Positions 1 through 8,270 of a DNA stretch of 19,414 nucleotides are shown here, piece by piece. The notes under the pieces are model-generated. The model was given only the letters and a program-made list of their open reading frames with translations. It was not told where the DNA came from and did not search any database. This stretch comes from an uncultured Paraprevotella sp. (GTDB lineage Bacteria; Bacteroidota; Bacteroidia; Bacteroidales; Bacteroidaceae), in NCBI GenBank assembly GCA_910584955.1, contig CAJUDC010000037.1, positions 1 through 19,414 of the forward strand, in the 5' to 3' direction. Made by a program: the position numbers and the translations under genes. Each line of letters opens with the position of its first letter. Position 1 is the first letter of the stretch.

Positions 1-462
1 TTGATGGACTACTTCAACGAGGCCGGCCGGTATGAAGAGGGGATTCATTTTGCCGATACGATGATAAAGTACAACCCTCGGTCTGTCATTTTCCGGTATG
101 CCAAGAGTGTGGTCCTTATGAACACCCGGCAATATGAAGCCTGTATAGCCGCTTCCGACAGCGTGTTGAAAATAGACAGTTCTTACGTTGACGCCTATTA
201 TAACAAAGGCATCAGCTATTGTAATCTGGCGGTTCTGCAGGCTGAGAAATTGGCATCCAAAATAAACAAGAGCCAGTATAAAAAAGAAAGAAATGCAGTG
301 ACCGAATTGTATCGGAAAGCATTACCACCGATGGAGAAGGTGCGCGAACTCGCTCCGAACGATACCGCCCGCTGGGCAAATCCCCTTTACCGAATTTATC
401 TGAATCTGAACATGGGGAAAGAGTTTGATGAAATGGACAAAATACTGAGAGCCTTGAAATAA
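1..462 (+). CDS. TPR-repeat protein, C-terminal part (5' end outside window)
   Basis: The reading frame is open from the first base and stops with TAA at 460-462, so only the last 153 or so residues are visible. The protein is helical and has the spacing of tetratricopeptide repeats: a repeat-like stretch around residues 35-65 (aromatic and alanine positions in YEACIAASDSVLKI), then one starting DAYYNKGISYCNLA. It ends with a charged linker and a final helical pair. TPR proteins of this kind are scaffolds for protein contacts, often periplasmic or lipid-anchored in Bacteroidetes, but the N-terminus that would show export is missing. No catalytic motif is present. The next gene begins 73 bases downstream on the same strand and could be co-transcribed. 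The TPR class is fairly secure; the role is unknown. Confidence 0.7.
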   Translation: MMDYFNEAGRYEEGIHFADTMIKYNPRSVIFRYAKSVVLMNTRQYEACIAASDSVLKIDSSYVDAYYNKGISYCNLAVLQAEKLASKINKSQYKKERNAVTELYRKALPPMEKVRELAPNDTARWANPLYRIYLNLNMGKEFDEMDKILRALK

Positions 463-535
463 GGAGTTCACACGCAACGAAAGCCATGCGGGTGACGGAC
501 TCCAATGTAATTATAATTCTTAATAAAATAACGAA

Positions 536-1525
536 ATGAAAAACAAAATGGCGGCAATTGTACTGCTTCTTTTAGCAGGAGGGTACATTCGGTTGGCGGC
601 TCAAGCGGACCACCGTTCCCAACGTTCCCACACCGTGACAAATCCCGAGGTACATGATCCTGTTATGGCTAAAGAAGGAAATACCTTTTATTTGTATCAT
701 ACAGGATGGAATATTTCGTGTCTTTCCTCCACCGACTTGGAACACTGGACATTCGAGCGTCCTGTTTTTACCGCTCCGCCGGTTTGGGCCATACAGTCGG
801 TGCCCGGATATAAAGGACACACTTGGGCGCCCGACATTGTTTATCATCAAGGCAAATACCATATTTTCTATTCATGTTCCTCTTTTGGAAAGAACACGTC
901 TGCCATCGGTCATGCCGAACGCCATACATTGAATCCGGCCGACACCTTATCTCCCTGGCATGATACGGGAGTTGTAGTTCGTTCCATAGAAGGTAAGAAC
1001 AACTACAATGCCATTGATCCCAGTGTGTTGATAGATAAAAAAGGGACGCCCTGGATGGCTTTCGGTTCTTTTTGGGGAGGAATTCAACTGATCCGCCTGA
1101 CTGAGGATCTCAGAGCGCAAGATACGACATATCCGATGCAGGTCATTGCCCGCCGTAAAGAAGGACAGGCCATTGAAGCGCCCTTCCTGTTCCGGCATGG
1201 CAAGTACTACTATCTGTTTGTTTCGTATGATTACTGTTGCAAAGGAAGTAAAAGTACGTATAAAGTCGCCGTGGGTCGATCAAAAAAGATTGAAGGCCCT
1301 TATGTCGATCGCGAAGGTACGGATATGGCTGCGGGAGGCGGAACGGTTATTTTGTCGTCCGATGCCGATTTTGTAGCATCGGGGCACTGCTCGGCATATA
1401 CCTTTGACGGACAAGATTATTTCCTGGCTCACGGATATAGTCGGAAGGAAAACGGGGCAAGCAAACTGATACTCCGCAAAATGAAATGGGACAGAGAAGG
1501 GTGGCCGCTGGTGAACAAGCCTTGA
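536..1525 (+). CDS. GH43 family secreted arabinan endo-1,5-alpha-L-arabinosidase-like
   Basis: This is a predicted exported glycoside hydrolase of the five-bladed beta-propeller family 43. A signal peptide covers about residues 1-22 (KNK, hydrophobic core, then LAAQA). The three GH43 catalytic acids can be placed: general base D41 in VHDPV, pKa-modulating D161 in NAIDPS, and general acid E214 in IEAPF. The segments GHTWAPDI, SAIGHA and FGSFWGGIQL are typical of the endo-arabinanase branch, which cuts alpha-1,5-linked arabinan backbones. The length of 329 residues is that of a single-domain enzyme. The start ATG gives a normal signal peptide. No SusC/SusD pair or other arabinan genes are adjacent, so this is not obviously part of a utilisation locus. 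Exo-arabinosidase or another GH43 specificity remains possible. Confidence 0.85.
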   Translation: MKNKMAAIVLLLLAGGYIRLAAQADHRSQRSHTVTNPEVHDPVMAKEGNTFYLYHTGWNISCLSSTDLEHWTFERPVFTAPPVWAIQSVPGYKGHTWAPDIVYHQGKYHIFYSCSSFGKNTSAIGHAERHTLNPADTLSPWHDTGVVVRSIEGKNNYNAIDPSVLIDKKGTPWMAFGSFWGGIQLIRLTEDLRAQDTTYPMQVIARRKEGQAIEAPFLFRHGKYYYLFVSYDYCCKGSKSTYKVAVGRSKKIEGPYVDREGTDMAAGGGTVILSSDADFVASGHCSAYTFDGQDYFLAHGYSRKENGASKLILRKMKWDREGWPLVNKP

Positions 1526-1535
1526 AAGTTTTTTC

Positions 1536-1600
1536 AGAAATCCCGTTGTTCCTATCGCAAAATAACTTACTTTTGTAGATAATGAACAACGGGATTTTCT
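1536..1600. repeat. Inverted repeat enclosing the kinase promoter -7 box and start codon
   Basis: Bases 1538-1550 pair perfectly with 1585-1597 (13 bp). The pairing extends to 1536-1537 / 1599-1600 with one bulged base at 1598. The 34-base spacer contains the TACTTTTG box and the ATG of the downstream kinase gene. The left arm contains the TTG of the -33 element, and the right arm is codons 2-6 of the gene. It could be a paired operator site, or a hairpin that forms only in read-through transcripts from the GH43 gene. Confidence 0.7.
1546..1575 (+). promoter_or_regulatory. Bacteroides-type promoter for the tandem kinase operon
   Basis: TTG at 1546-1548, a 19-base spacer, then TACTTTTG at 1568-1575 match the Bacteroides sigma-ABfr consensus (TTTG, 19-21 bases, TAnnTTTG). 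The box ends only six bases before the ATG at 1582. The predicted transcript would therefore be leaderless or have just a few leader bases. Confidence 0.65.
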
Positions 1601-4600
1601 CATATCGGAATATATGGAGGAGGCTCATAGCGGTTCTATGTACCGGTAGCTGGCTTGGAGCATTGACCTCATGCACCGGTATTCCGGTATTATCCCACCG
1701 GGAACAGTGTGTCGATTCTTTAAACCGGCTGGCGTACGAATATCGTTATCGGAATACCGACCGTTCCCTGTCGTATGCCCAACAGGCTCAAACACTGGCC
1801 GAAGCCTATTCGGATGGAATGGCGGAAGCACTCAATCACATGGCTTACGTCAAGTATCAGCGGATGGATTTCGACGGAGCCGAACAACTGGTACAAACCG
1901 TACAGAAAACGACCGGTAACCAGGTGGAACTTCTGATAGCCGATGTCATGGGAATGAAAATCTGCCAGCGTATTTCCGGGAATCATGATTTCTTTATCTA
2001 TCGCAACCGTGCGCAACAGCGGTTGGAAAGAATAGCCGAGGAGGAAGAGCGCCTATCCGCTCATCTGCGTGATCGGCTGCTTTTTGCTCGGGCGGAATAT
2101 CATATCGTTTCGTCAACCTATTATTTCTATTTGGAACAAGAAGGACCTGCTTTGGCGGAAATCAATCGGGTAAAGCCGGAAACGAACGGTCGTCGCGACA
2201 CCGCTCAATGGCTTTATCTCAACTATATGAAAGGGTCGGGAGGTTTATGTGAAGGAAGTAACGAAGAAGAAATACGTTTTCGGGAGTTTGATTATCTGTT
2301 TAAATGTTACACCTTAAGTAAATCTGCCGATTATATCTACTTTGAAGGAAACTGCTTGCAAGCTTTCGCTATCCTGCTACAGAATAGGGAAGTACGAATG
2401 CTGCTGAAAAACGGTCGGCAGGGAGCCTATGAATATCTCTATGGCCAGCATCTCAGTTGGTTGCCGGAGGGCGAACCGCGTGAAGAAGATCTGCCCTTGG
2501 CGCTGACTAGCCATGCCCTGCATCTGTTTCAGGAATATAAAGACTGGTTTCAGACAGCGTGTACGTATCGTACGCTGGGCGAGATCATGTTTCGCCGAAA
2601 AGATTATGAAACGGCACTTCGTTATTTCCAGACGGCGCTTGGCTATGTCAACCGGCACCACCAGCGTTATTATCCGTCATCCGCTTCGGATACATTATGT
2701 GCGTACAAGGCGGAAGACACGATTTCCGTAGAAATGCAATGGATGCTTCACCCGGAAATAAAGACCGTTCCTGAATGGATTGCAGGTATCCGGGAGAATA
2801 TGAGTATGGTATACAGTGCATTGGGAGAAAAGCAGGCATCGGACTACAATCGCAATATCTACCTGGATTTGCTTGAACTTACACGTCAGGACAAAGAGTG
2901 GGAGAGCCGTTATGAAGAATTGAATGAAGACACGCGCCTGCTTACATTCGGTTTGACAGCCGTGGTCACGCTCATTCTGCTAGTGGCTATACTTGTAGTG
3001 TGTTTATCTTTCCGATGGCGAAAGAATACTCGAAAGCAAATAAACGAATTACGTGCCGTTCTGGAACATTGCCGACACATTTTGGCCGGTACGGAAAAGG
3101 AAGAAGAGAACCACATGATTTTTGCTTCCGGTACTTGGAACGCTATCATACAGCCTTATCAAGATTTTGCTCGTTCCAATCGTCAACGCCTGCGAATGAT
3201 AGGAGCCGAACAACTCCGGGCACAAGACGCACAGAGATTGATTGAGCGACATATCATCGGTAACAAACGTCATAATATAGAAAAGCGAGCCAAAATGTCA
3301 CTGGCGCATGCTGTCATTCCGTTCCTTGACCGCATTATCCATGAAGTGCATCGACTGAAAAATCCTGATAAGAAAACCGGTAACCGCTTGCAGTATATTC
3401 GCGAGCTGATTGATCAAATCAATACCTACAACGCCATACTCACACAATGGATTCAATTGCACCAAGGCCAATTGGATCTGCACGTTGAGAATTTTGAGCT
3501 TCGGCCTTTGTTTGAATTATTGAAGAAGGGACGCTATGCTTTTGAGCAGAAAGGAATCGGTTTACATATAGAGGATACCGAATCCGTTGTCAAAGCGGAC
3601 AGGGCCTTGACCCTCTTTATGATCAACACACTGGCAGATAACGCCCGAAAGTTTACTCCTTCGGGAGGAACAGTGACCGTATCGGCCCGTGAGCATGAAG
3701 CTTATGTGGAGATTTCCGTAGCGGACACGGGATGTGGTCTTTCCGAAGACGATATACAACTTATCCTCTCTTCCAAAGTGTATGATTCCCACAAAATCGG
3801 TTGTCATACTATCGATGCCGATCGTTCGAAAGGTTCAGGCTTCGGTTTAATGAACTGCAAAGGCATTATAGAAAAATACCGTAAAACCAATTCACTGTTC
3901 GAAGTATGTCTTTTCGGCATTGAAAGCCGGTTGGGAACAGGCAGCCGTTTTTATTTCCGCTTGCCCAAGGCCATCCGTCATTCCATACAATATATACTCA
4001 TTGGAGTGATGTGGCTTTTCTGTTCGTGCCATGCAAACCCATTTGCAACCGAATCCAAGGAAGCCCGATTAGCGGAGCCGACTGCTACGCATACGGAAGA
4101 GAATATGCAATACGCACAGTCTTACGTCGATTCACTGTATTTCGCCAATATCCGAGGTGCATACAGTCAAGCCTTGTCTTATGCGGATTCCGCCTTTCAC
4201 TACGTGAACCTCAGCCAGAAAAAACGTTATGGAACGGCATTTCATGAAATGGTGAGCTACGAACCGGATAAAATGGCCGTTCCTGCAGAAATTGCCTGGT
4301 GGAACAACCGGTATGAGACGGATTACAATTTGCTTCTTGCCCTACGTAACGAAACGGCGGTTGCCGCATTAGCTTTACACGACTGGAGCCTTTACCGTTA
4401 CAACAACCACGCCTACAAACAACTTTACAGGCTGTTGAGCCAGGATGCTTCTTTGGAATTTTATTGCAAAGAGATGGAAAAAGCTCAAACAGACAAGCGT
4501 ATAAGTTTAGCCTTGATAGTACTGCTTACGATCGCTGCTTCGTTTGTCTATTATCTGTTTTATGTACGGGAGCGACTGCAATTCCGGTTTCGTCTCAGAC

Positions 4601-5823
4601 AGGTGCTGGAAGTCAATCAATCCTTACTGACTACAGCTTCCGCCTGTTCCGAGACGGAAGATATTTCTGATTCGGCAAAAAAATTACTGGCCTGCGTCCG
4701 TCACGGACTGAATGAACTCCATACCGTGACGCACATGCAGATGCTTTTGTATGATGAAGAAAGAAACCTGGTGGGATATTACTCCGAAGGAAACGAATAT
4801 TATGTGCAACCGGAAGACAAAGAGTGGCTGACCGGTACATATCGTTCCGCTCATCCCTCCGTCGATCAAACAAAATGCCGGTATACATTCCCACTCTGGC
4901 TGGAAAAAAGTGACGATCATCTTTTATGTATAGGGGCTTTGTTGATCGACACGGGGAAGGAGATGGCCGGAGAGGCCGAACGGCTTATGGACGAGCTGGT
5001 GGTTCGTTACCTCGCGGTATTGCTGTATCAAAGTGTCTTATGCCGGCAGGCTGCTTATGACGAGCTGGATTCGGCAGAAAATGAATATGTCCGTGCACGG
5101 TATGAAGAAGAACGCCTGCACGTGCAGAATATGATTCTGGACAATTGCCTGTCTGCCATTAAGCACGAATCCATATATTATCCGAACCGTATCCGGATGT
5201 CGGTGGAACGGCTCTCGGAAATACAAGGGAAAAAAGAGGAGTGGGACCGACAAATGACTTCCCTAACGGAATGGACGGATTATTACAAAGAAGTATACAC
5301 ACTTTTGTGCAGTCAGGCAGACCGGCAGTTGGCCGAGATCAAATTTAGAAGAAAGGCCGTTTCGGTAGAAGATTTATTGAAACAAAGCGAGCGTTTCTTT
5401 ATTAAACAATGTTCCAAGAAAGCACTTTCCTGCCAACTGCGGATTGATTGGAACCATCCGTTTACGGACGTGTTGGGAGATGAGGATCTGCTACAATACC
5501 TATTAGAGAATCTGATTGCAGCCGCTTTGAATGAGAAAGCTCCCGACAGACCGACGACATTCTGTCTGTCGGCAAAGGAAGACGGACGTTTCGTACGTTT
5601 CCAATTCATTGACAAGCAGCCGAACTGCACCAAGGAAGAGGTGGACGAGTGGTTTATCCCCGATGCCCGTCGCATACCTTATTTAATATGTAAGCAAATC
5701 ATTCGCGAACACGATACATTTACCAACCATTGCGGATGCCGTATTCAGGCGGAGCTTTTACCGGACGGCAGTTTCTGCATAGGATTCACCATTCCTCAAT
5801 ATACTCAACTTATTTGTTTATGA
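1582..5823 (+). CDS. Tandem membrane-bound sensor histidine kinase (TPR sensor / HATPase / second sensor / degenerate HATPase)
   Basis: This is a 1413-residue two-component sensor with a repeated layout. Residues 1-31 form a lipoprotein-type signal (hydrophobic core ending LTSC31). Residues 32-450 are helical and TPR-like (RTLGEIMFRRKDYETALRYF), followed by a membrane helix at 453-477. A cytoplasmic unit at about 480-800 has dimerisation helices with H576 and H587 and an intact ATP-binding domain: N687 in DNARKF, D-T-G-C-G, and G-S-G-F-G-L. A second signal-like hydrophobic segment (about 803-816, ending LFCSC) leads to a periplasmic loop, a helix at 974-995, a possible GAF-like region and a coiled coil. 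Then come H1195-E1196 and a C-terminal ATPase-like fold without the glycine boxes. I associate the layout with Pfam DUF5112/HATPase/DUF5113, from memory. The ATGA overlap with the response regulator implies partnership. Confidence 0.8.
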   Translation: MNNGIFSYRNIWRRLIAVLCTGSWLGALTSCTGIPVLSHREQCVDSLNRLAYEYRYRNTDRSLSYAQQAQTLAEAYSDGMAEALNHMAYVKYQRMDFDGAEQLVQTVQKTTGNQVELLIADVMGMKICQRISGNHDFFIYRNRAQQRLERIAEEEERLSAHLRDRLLFARAEYHIVSSTYYFYLEQEGPALAEINRVKPETNGRRDTAQWLYLNYMKGSGGLCEGSNEEEIRFREFDYLFKCYTLSKSADYIYFEGNCLQAFAILLQNREVRMLLKNGRQGAYEYLYGQHLSWLPEGEPREEDLPLALTSHALHLFQEYKDWFQTACTYRTLGEIMFRRKDYETALRYFQTALGYVNRHHQRYYPSSASDTLCAYKAEDTISVEMQWMLHPEIKTVPEWIAGIRENMSMVYSALGEKQASDYNRNIYLDLLELTRQDKEWESRYEELNEDTRLLTFGLTAVVTLILLVAILVVCLSFRWRKNTRKQINELRAVLEHCRHILAGTEKEEENHMIFASGTWNAIIQPYQDFARSNRQRLRMIGAEQLRAQDAQRLIERHIIGNKRHNIEKRAKMSLAHAVIPFLDRIIHEVHRLKNPDKKTGNRLQYIRELIDQINTYNAILTQWIQLHQGQLDLHVENFELRPLFELLKKGRYAFEQKGIGLHIEDTESVVKADRALTLFMINTLADNARKFTPSGGTVTVSAREHEAYVEISVADTGCGLSEDDIQLILSSKVYDSHKIGCHTIDADRSKGSGFGLMNCKGIIEKYRKTNSLFEVCLFGIESRLGTGSRFYFRLPKAIRHSIQYILIGVMWLFCSCHANPFATESKEARLAEPTATHTEENMQYAQSYVDSLYFANIRGAYSQALSYADSAFHYVNLSQKKRYGTAFHEMVSYEPDKMAVPAEIAWWNNRYETDYNLLLALRNETAVAALALHDWSLYRYNNHAYKQLYRLLSQDASLEFYCKEMEKAQTDKRISLALIVLLTIAASFVYYLFYVRERLQFRFRLRQVLEVNQSLLTTASACSETEDISDSAKKLLACVRHGLNELHTVTHMQMLLYDEERNLVGYYSEGNEYYVQPEDKEWLTGTYRSAHPSVDQTKCRYTFPLWLEKSDDHLLCIGALLIDTGKEMAGEAERLMDELVVRYLAVLLYQSVLCRQAAYDELDSAENEYVRARYEEERLHVQNMILDNCLSAIKHESIYYPNRIRMSVERLSEIQGKKEEWDRQMTSLTEWTDYYKEVYTLLCSQADRQLAEIKFRRKAVSVEDLLKQSERFFIKQCSKKALSCQLRIDWNHPFTDVLGDEDLLQYLLENLIAAALNEKAPDRPTTFCLSAKEDGRFVRFQFIDKQPNCTKEEVDEWFIPDARRIPYLICKQIIREHDTFTNHCGCRIQAELLPDGSFCIGFTIPQYTQLICL

Positions 5824-6542
5824 AACCTTTTAAAGTTATTATCGTAGAAGACGTAAAACTGGAGCTCAAAGGCACAGAAGAGATTTTCCGCACCGATATA
5901 CCCGAGGCTGAAATCATCGGCACGGCTATGAATGAAAACGAGTTATGGTGTCTGATGCAACAGCAACTCCCGGACCTGCTGTTATTGGATTTGGGGCTGG
6001 GAGGCTCCTCCACGGTGGGTGTAGACATCTGTCGTCAGGTACGTAGCCGATACCCGGGTCTGCACATACTGATTTTTACCGGCGAGGTATTGAACGAGAA
6101 GCTATGGGTAGACGCACTCAATGCCGGAGCAGACGGGATTATATTGAAGAGCGGAGAATTACTCACGAAAAACGATGTCCGCCAAGTAATGGATGGCAGA
6201 CGGCTAGTCTTCAATCAGCCTATCCTGGAACAGATTATTGCCCGTTTCAAGAAAGCGGTCATTAATGATTTCAAGAAAAACGATGCCGTCATAAACTATG
6301 ATATAGATGAATACGACGAGCGTTTTTTAAGGCATCTGGCCCTTGGATATACCAAAGAAATGATTGCCGGCCTGAAAGGAATGCCTTTCGGGGTGAAAAG
6401 TCTGGAAAAACGTCAGAATGAATTAATCAACCGCTTGTTTAGCTCTAACGAACGCTCGGGGATCAATGCCACACGCTTGGTTGTCCGCGCTTTACAATTG
6501 CGTATTCTGGACTTAGATAATCTGGAGCCCGACGATGAATAA
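5820..6542 (+). CDS. Response regulator, receiver plus LuxR/NarL-type HTH
   Basis: This is the cognate regulator of the overlapping kinase. The start is taken as the ATG at 5820, which shares ATGA with the kinase stop codon; in-frame upstream starts would lie inside kinase coding sequence. The product has 240 residues. The receiver domain covers about 4-125, with the acidic pair E10-D11, phospho-acceptor D57 in LLLLDLG, T87 and K110, so phosphorylation should work normally. A linker follows. Residues about 166-225 resemble a GerE/LuxR helix-turn-helix (LALGYTKEMIAGLKG, then SLEKRQNELINRLF and NATRLVVRALQL), although the recognition helix is less standard than in NarL. It probably binds DNA in the cytoplasm. 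Targets are unknown; the inverted repeat at its own operon promoter is one candidate. Confidence 0.88.
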   Translation: MKPFKVIIVEDVKLELKGTEEIFRTDIPEAEIIGTAMNENELWCLMQQQLPDLLLLDLGLGGSSTVGVDICRQVRSRYPGLHILIFTGEVLNEKLWVDALNAGADGIILKSGELLTKNDVRQVMDGRRLVFNQPILEQIIARFKKAVINDFKKNDAVINYDIDEYDERFLRHLALGYTKEMIAGLKGMPFGVKSLEKRQNELINRLFSSNERSGINATRLVVRALQLRILDLDNLEPDDE

Positions 6543-7182
6543 AGACACAGACAAGCTCAGCAACAGAATCGGTGAAGCGGTTATGGCGGTATTACTATCA
6601 GCCATTGCCGCCCTGACGTTATTCTCATGGCTGGCCGATGTCGCCGGCTGGCCCCTCAGCAGTCTGTTGTCTGCCGAAGGGATGCGCCGGTGCTTTTCCC
6701 TTTTCGGTTTTCAGTGGGAATATCCGTTTCATACATACATCCTTTTGCTGGTCGTCAGTTGCGGGGCCTTACAATATTCGGGACTTGCCGCCATGATGGG
6801 CCGATTGCTGTCTTTAGATCGATCAGACGGTCCCATTACATTGCGTCAGCGGCGGGCGTTGTTTTGTGCCGGTATGATATGGGGAATATATCTGGGCTTC
6901 TGGACTATGTTGCTGATGCTTTTCCGCGCACAGTTACTCAGTGTCACCGGTCGGTTCTTTCCGTCTCCCTTCAGTCGTACGTTGCCGTTCCTGCTTACTG
7001 CCGGAATCTTACTGGCATCCGTAACCTACGGACATGCCAACAATTCCATACGGGGCTGGAGCGAAACACTTCGTGTGTGTTACATCGGCATTTGTTATCA
7101 TGCCGTATGGTTCATTGATTGCCTGCTTCTGCAACAACTGATCGTTCTTGTAGCATTTGTATTTCAAGAGACGAGATATTAA
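6535..7182 (+). CDS. Multi-spanning membrane protein of unknown function in the kinase operon
   Basis: The ATG at 6535 overlaps the end of the response regulator by eight bases, so translational coupling is likely. The 215-residue product has about five hydrophobic segments, near residues 15-38, 67-90, 108-130, 150-165 and 185-209, and is an inner-membrane protein. No catalytic motif is visible. Residues about 30-85 (WLADVAGWPLSSLLSAEGMR and following) faintly recall the beginning of AbgT-family p-aminobenzoyl-glutamate transporters. However, the protein is less than half the length of such a transporter, so this is a weak comparison from memory. Its place as third gene of a sensor operon suggests an accessory signalling or transport part. 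The function is unknown. Confidence 0.75.
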   Translation: MNKDTDKLSNRIGEAVMAVLLSAIAALTLFSWLADVAGWPLSSLLSAEGMRRCFSLFGFQWEYPFHTYILLLVVSCGALQYSGLAAMMGRLLSLDRSDGPITLRQRRALFCAGMIWGIYLGFWTMLLMLFRAQLLSVTGRFFPSPFSRTLPFLLTAGILLASVTYGHANNSIRGWSETLRVCYIGICYHAVWFIDCLLLQQLIVLVAFVFQETRY

Positions 7183-7226
7183 CAAATGACGAACGACAAA
7201 ACGAGTAATATAATAAGGAATAAGAT

Positions 7227-8003
7227 ATGCTAAGCAAAAATCGTATCAAACTAATCCGCTCCTTGGAACTGAAAAAGAATAGAAAAGAGAGCGGTCTCTT
7301 TGTAGCCGAAGGGCCTAAGCTTGTGGGAGAACTGTTAACCGCTTTTCCGTGTGCCTATCTGGCTGCCACCTCCGAATGGTGGAGTAGACAGGACAAGGGA
7401 CATATTTTTCTGAAAACAAACGGAACGGAGACGGACGAGATCACGGAAGAGGAACTGAACCGAGCCAGTCTGCTGCGGGCACCGCAGGAAGTGATAGCCT
7501 TGTTTCATACGCCCGAACATCAGCAGGACCCGATACAATCGGCGGGCGAGAACTTATGCCTGGCTTTGGACGGCGTGCAGGACCCGGGCAATCTGGGCAC
7601 CATCGTACGGCTGGCCGACTGGTTCGGCATTGAAGATATTTTCTGCTCTTTGTCGACGGCCGATGTTTATAACCCCAAAGCCGTACAAGCCACAATGGGC
7701 GCCCTGGCACGCGTGCGTGTGCACTATACCGTCTTGCCCGATCTGCTCTCCCGGGCAGTCGGGGCCGGTATTCCCGTATATGGCACTTTCCTTAACGGGC
7801 GGAACATCTACGAACAACCGTTGGAACAGCGGGGTATTCTTGTGATGGGAAACGAAGGTAAAGGAGTCGGTCGTGAAGTAGAGCAATGGGTGACCGCCCG
7901 ATTGTATGTCCCGAACTATCCGGCGGAGAGAGCCACCAGCGAGAGCCTGAATGTGGCTATCGCTACAGCCATCGTCTGTGCGGAGTTCAGAAGAAGGGCT
8001 TGA
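7227..8003 (+). CDS. SpoU/TrmH-family (SPOUT) RNA 2'-O-methyltransferase
   Basis: This enzyme should transfer a methyl group from S-adenosylmethionine to a ribose 2'-OH in rRNA or tRNA. Residues 1-90 form an N-terminal RNA-binding, L30e-like region (FVAEGPKLVGELL). The SPOUT knot domain follows with all three family motifs: motif 1 N122-R128 (NLGTIVR), motif 2 GNEGKG around N209, and motif 3 E239-S-L-N-V-A. The length of 258 residues is normal for the RlmB/TrmH-like group. The first ATG gives a standard N-terminus. It sits 44 bases after the membrane protein gene with no promoter-like motif between them, so it may be the last gene of that transcript, which then ends at the terminator at 8031-8069. 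The exact RNA target cannot be read from the sequence. Confidence 0.92.
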   Translation: MLSKNRIKLIRSLELKKNRKESGLFVAEGPKLVGELLTAFPCAYLAATSEWWSRQDKGHIFLKTNGTETDEITEEELNRASLLRAPQEVIALFHTPEHQQDPIQSAGENLCLALDGVQDPGNLGTIVRLADWFGIEDIFCSLSTADVYNPKAVQATMGALARVRVHYTVLPDLLSRAVGAGIPVYGTFLNGRNIYEQPLEQRGILVMGNEGKGVGREVEQWVTARLYVPNYPAERATSESLNVAIATAIVCAEFRRRA

Positions 8004-8030
8004 AAGGCACCCCACCGGATATATTATACG

Positions 8031-8069
8031 AATCCTCCCCTTGTACGTTGTGTGCAAGGGGAGGATTTT
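8031..8069 (+). terminator. Intrinsic terminator after the methyltransferase gene
   Basis: Bases 8031-8043 pair perfectly with 8055-8067 (13 bp, GC-rich core CCTCCCC/GGGGAGG). The loop is 11 bases, and the T-tract at 8066-8069 partly belongs to the stem. It begins 28 bases after the stop codon of the methyltransferase gene. It ends just before the predicted 3' end of the convergent minus-strand RNA. Confidence 0.8.
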
Positions 8070-8074
8070 GTATG

Positions 8075-8266
8075 AAAAAACCGCACCGGTGATGTGATGA
8101 AACTCCGAGCTAATAAGATTTGAGCGCCCACCACCTTTGTAATCCACCGGCTTAAAGCTACCCGAAGGCGTGGCCCGCCATTGGTGTGTGAAGCATTCTC
8201 GGTTTTCAATTATAATTTGATGAGTATCCCAGTCAAACCGATGCGGCTATGCTTGTTTCCTTCATC
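8075..8266 (-). ncRNA. Candidate structured non-coding RNA of about 190 nt
   Basis: On the minus strand a promoter at 8302-8271 should start transcription near 8266. Near the 5' end, 8248-8237 pairs with 8090-8079 at the 3' end, giving a 12-bp closing stem with G-U pairs. One of these (8241 with 8086) would be a C-A mismatch if the plus strand were transcribed, which favours the minus strand. The 3' arm runs directly into six U residues (8080-8075). An inner stem joins 8207-8198 to 8109-8099. No open reading frame of any size is present. The RNA ends tail to tail with the terminator of the methyltransferase gene. Its size and closing stem recall 6S RNA, and short stretches (GCGGGCCA, CUCGGAG) resemble it, but I do not claim that identity. 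Confidence 0.55.
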
Positions 8267-8270
8267 ATTG

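Noticed and set aside
464..523. GGAGT...ACTCC hairpin after the TPR gene as a terminator
   Set aside because: The stem is about 5 bp with a very long loop and no T-run; likely chance.
1536..1600. Invertible (phase-variable) promoter segment
   Set aside because: The repeat brackets a promoter, but a 34-base spacer is much shorter than known Bacteroides invertible promoters and the right arm is coding.
5730..5819. Upstream ATG extending the response regulator by 30 residues
   Set aside because: The extension lies inside the kinase coding region and precedes the normal receiver start; the ATGA overlap at 5820 is the better start.
536..7182. A polysaccharide utilisation locus built from GH43 and the kinase system
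   Set aside because: No SusC/SusD genes or further glycan enzymes are present, and the kinase is not of the hybrid two-component type that usually controls such loci.
8031..8067. Using the CCTCCCC/GGGGAGG hairpin as the 3' end of the minus-strand RNA
   Set aside because: On the minus strand it is not followed by a U-run, whereas the closing stem at 8081-8090 is; the hairpin suits the plus-strand methyltransferase gene.
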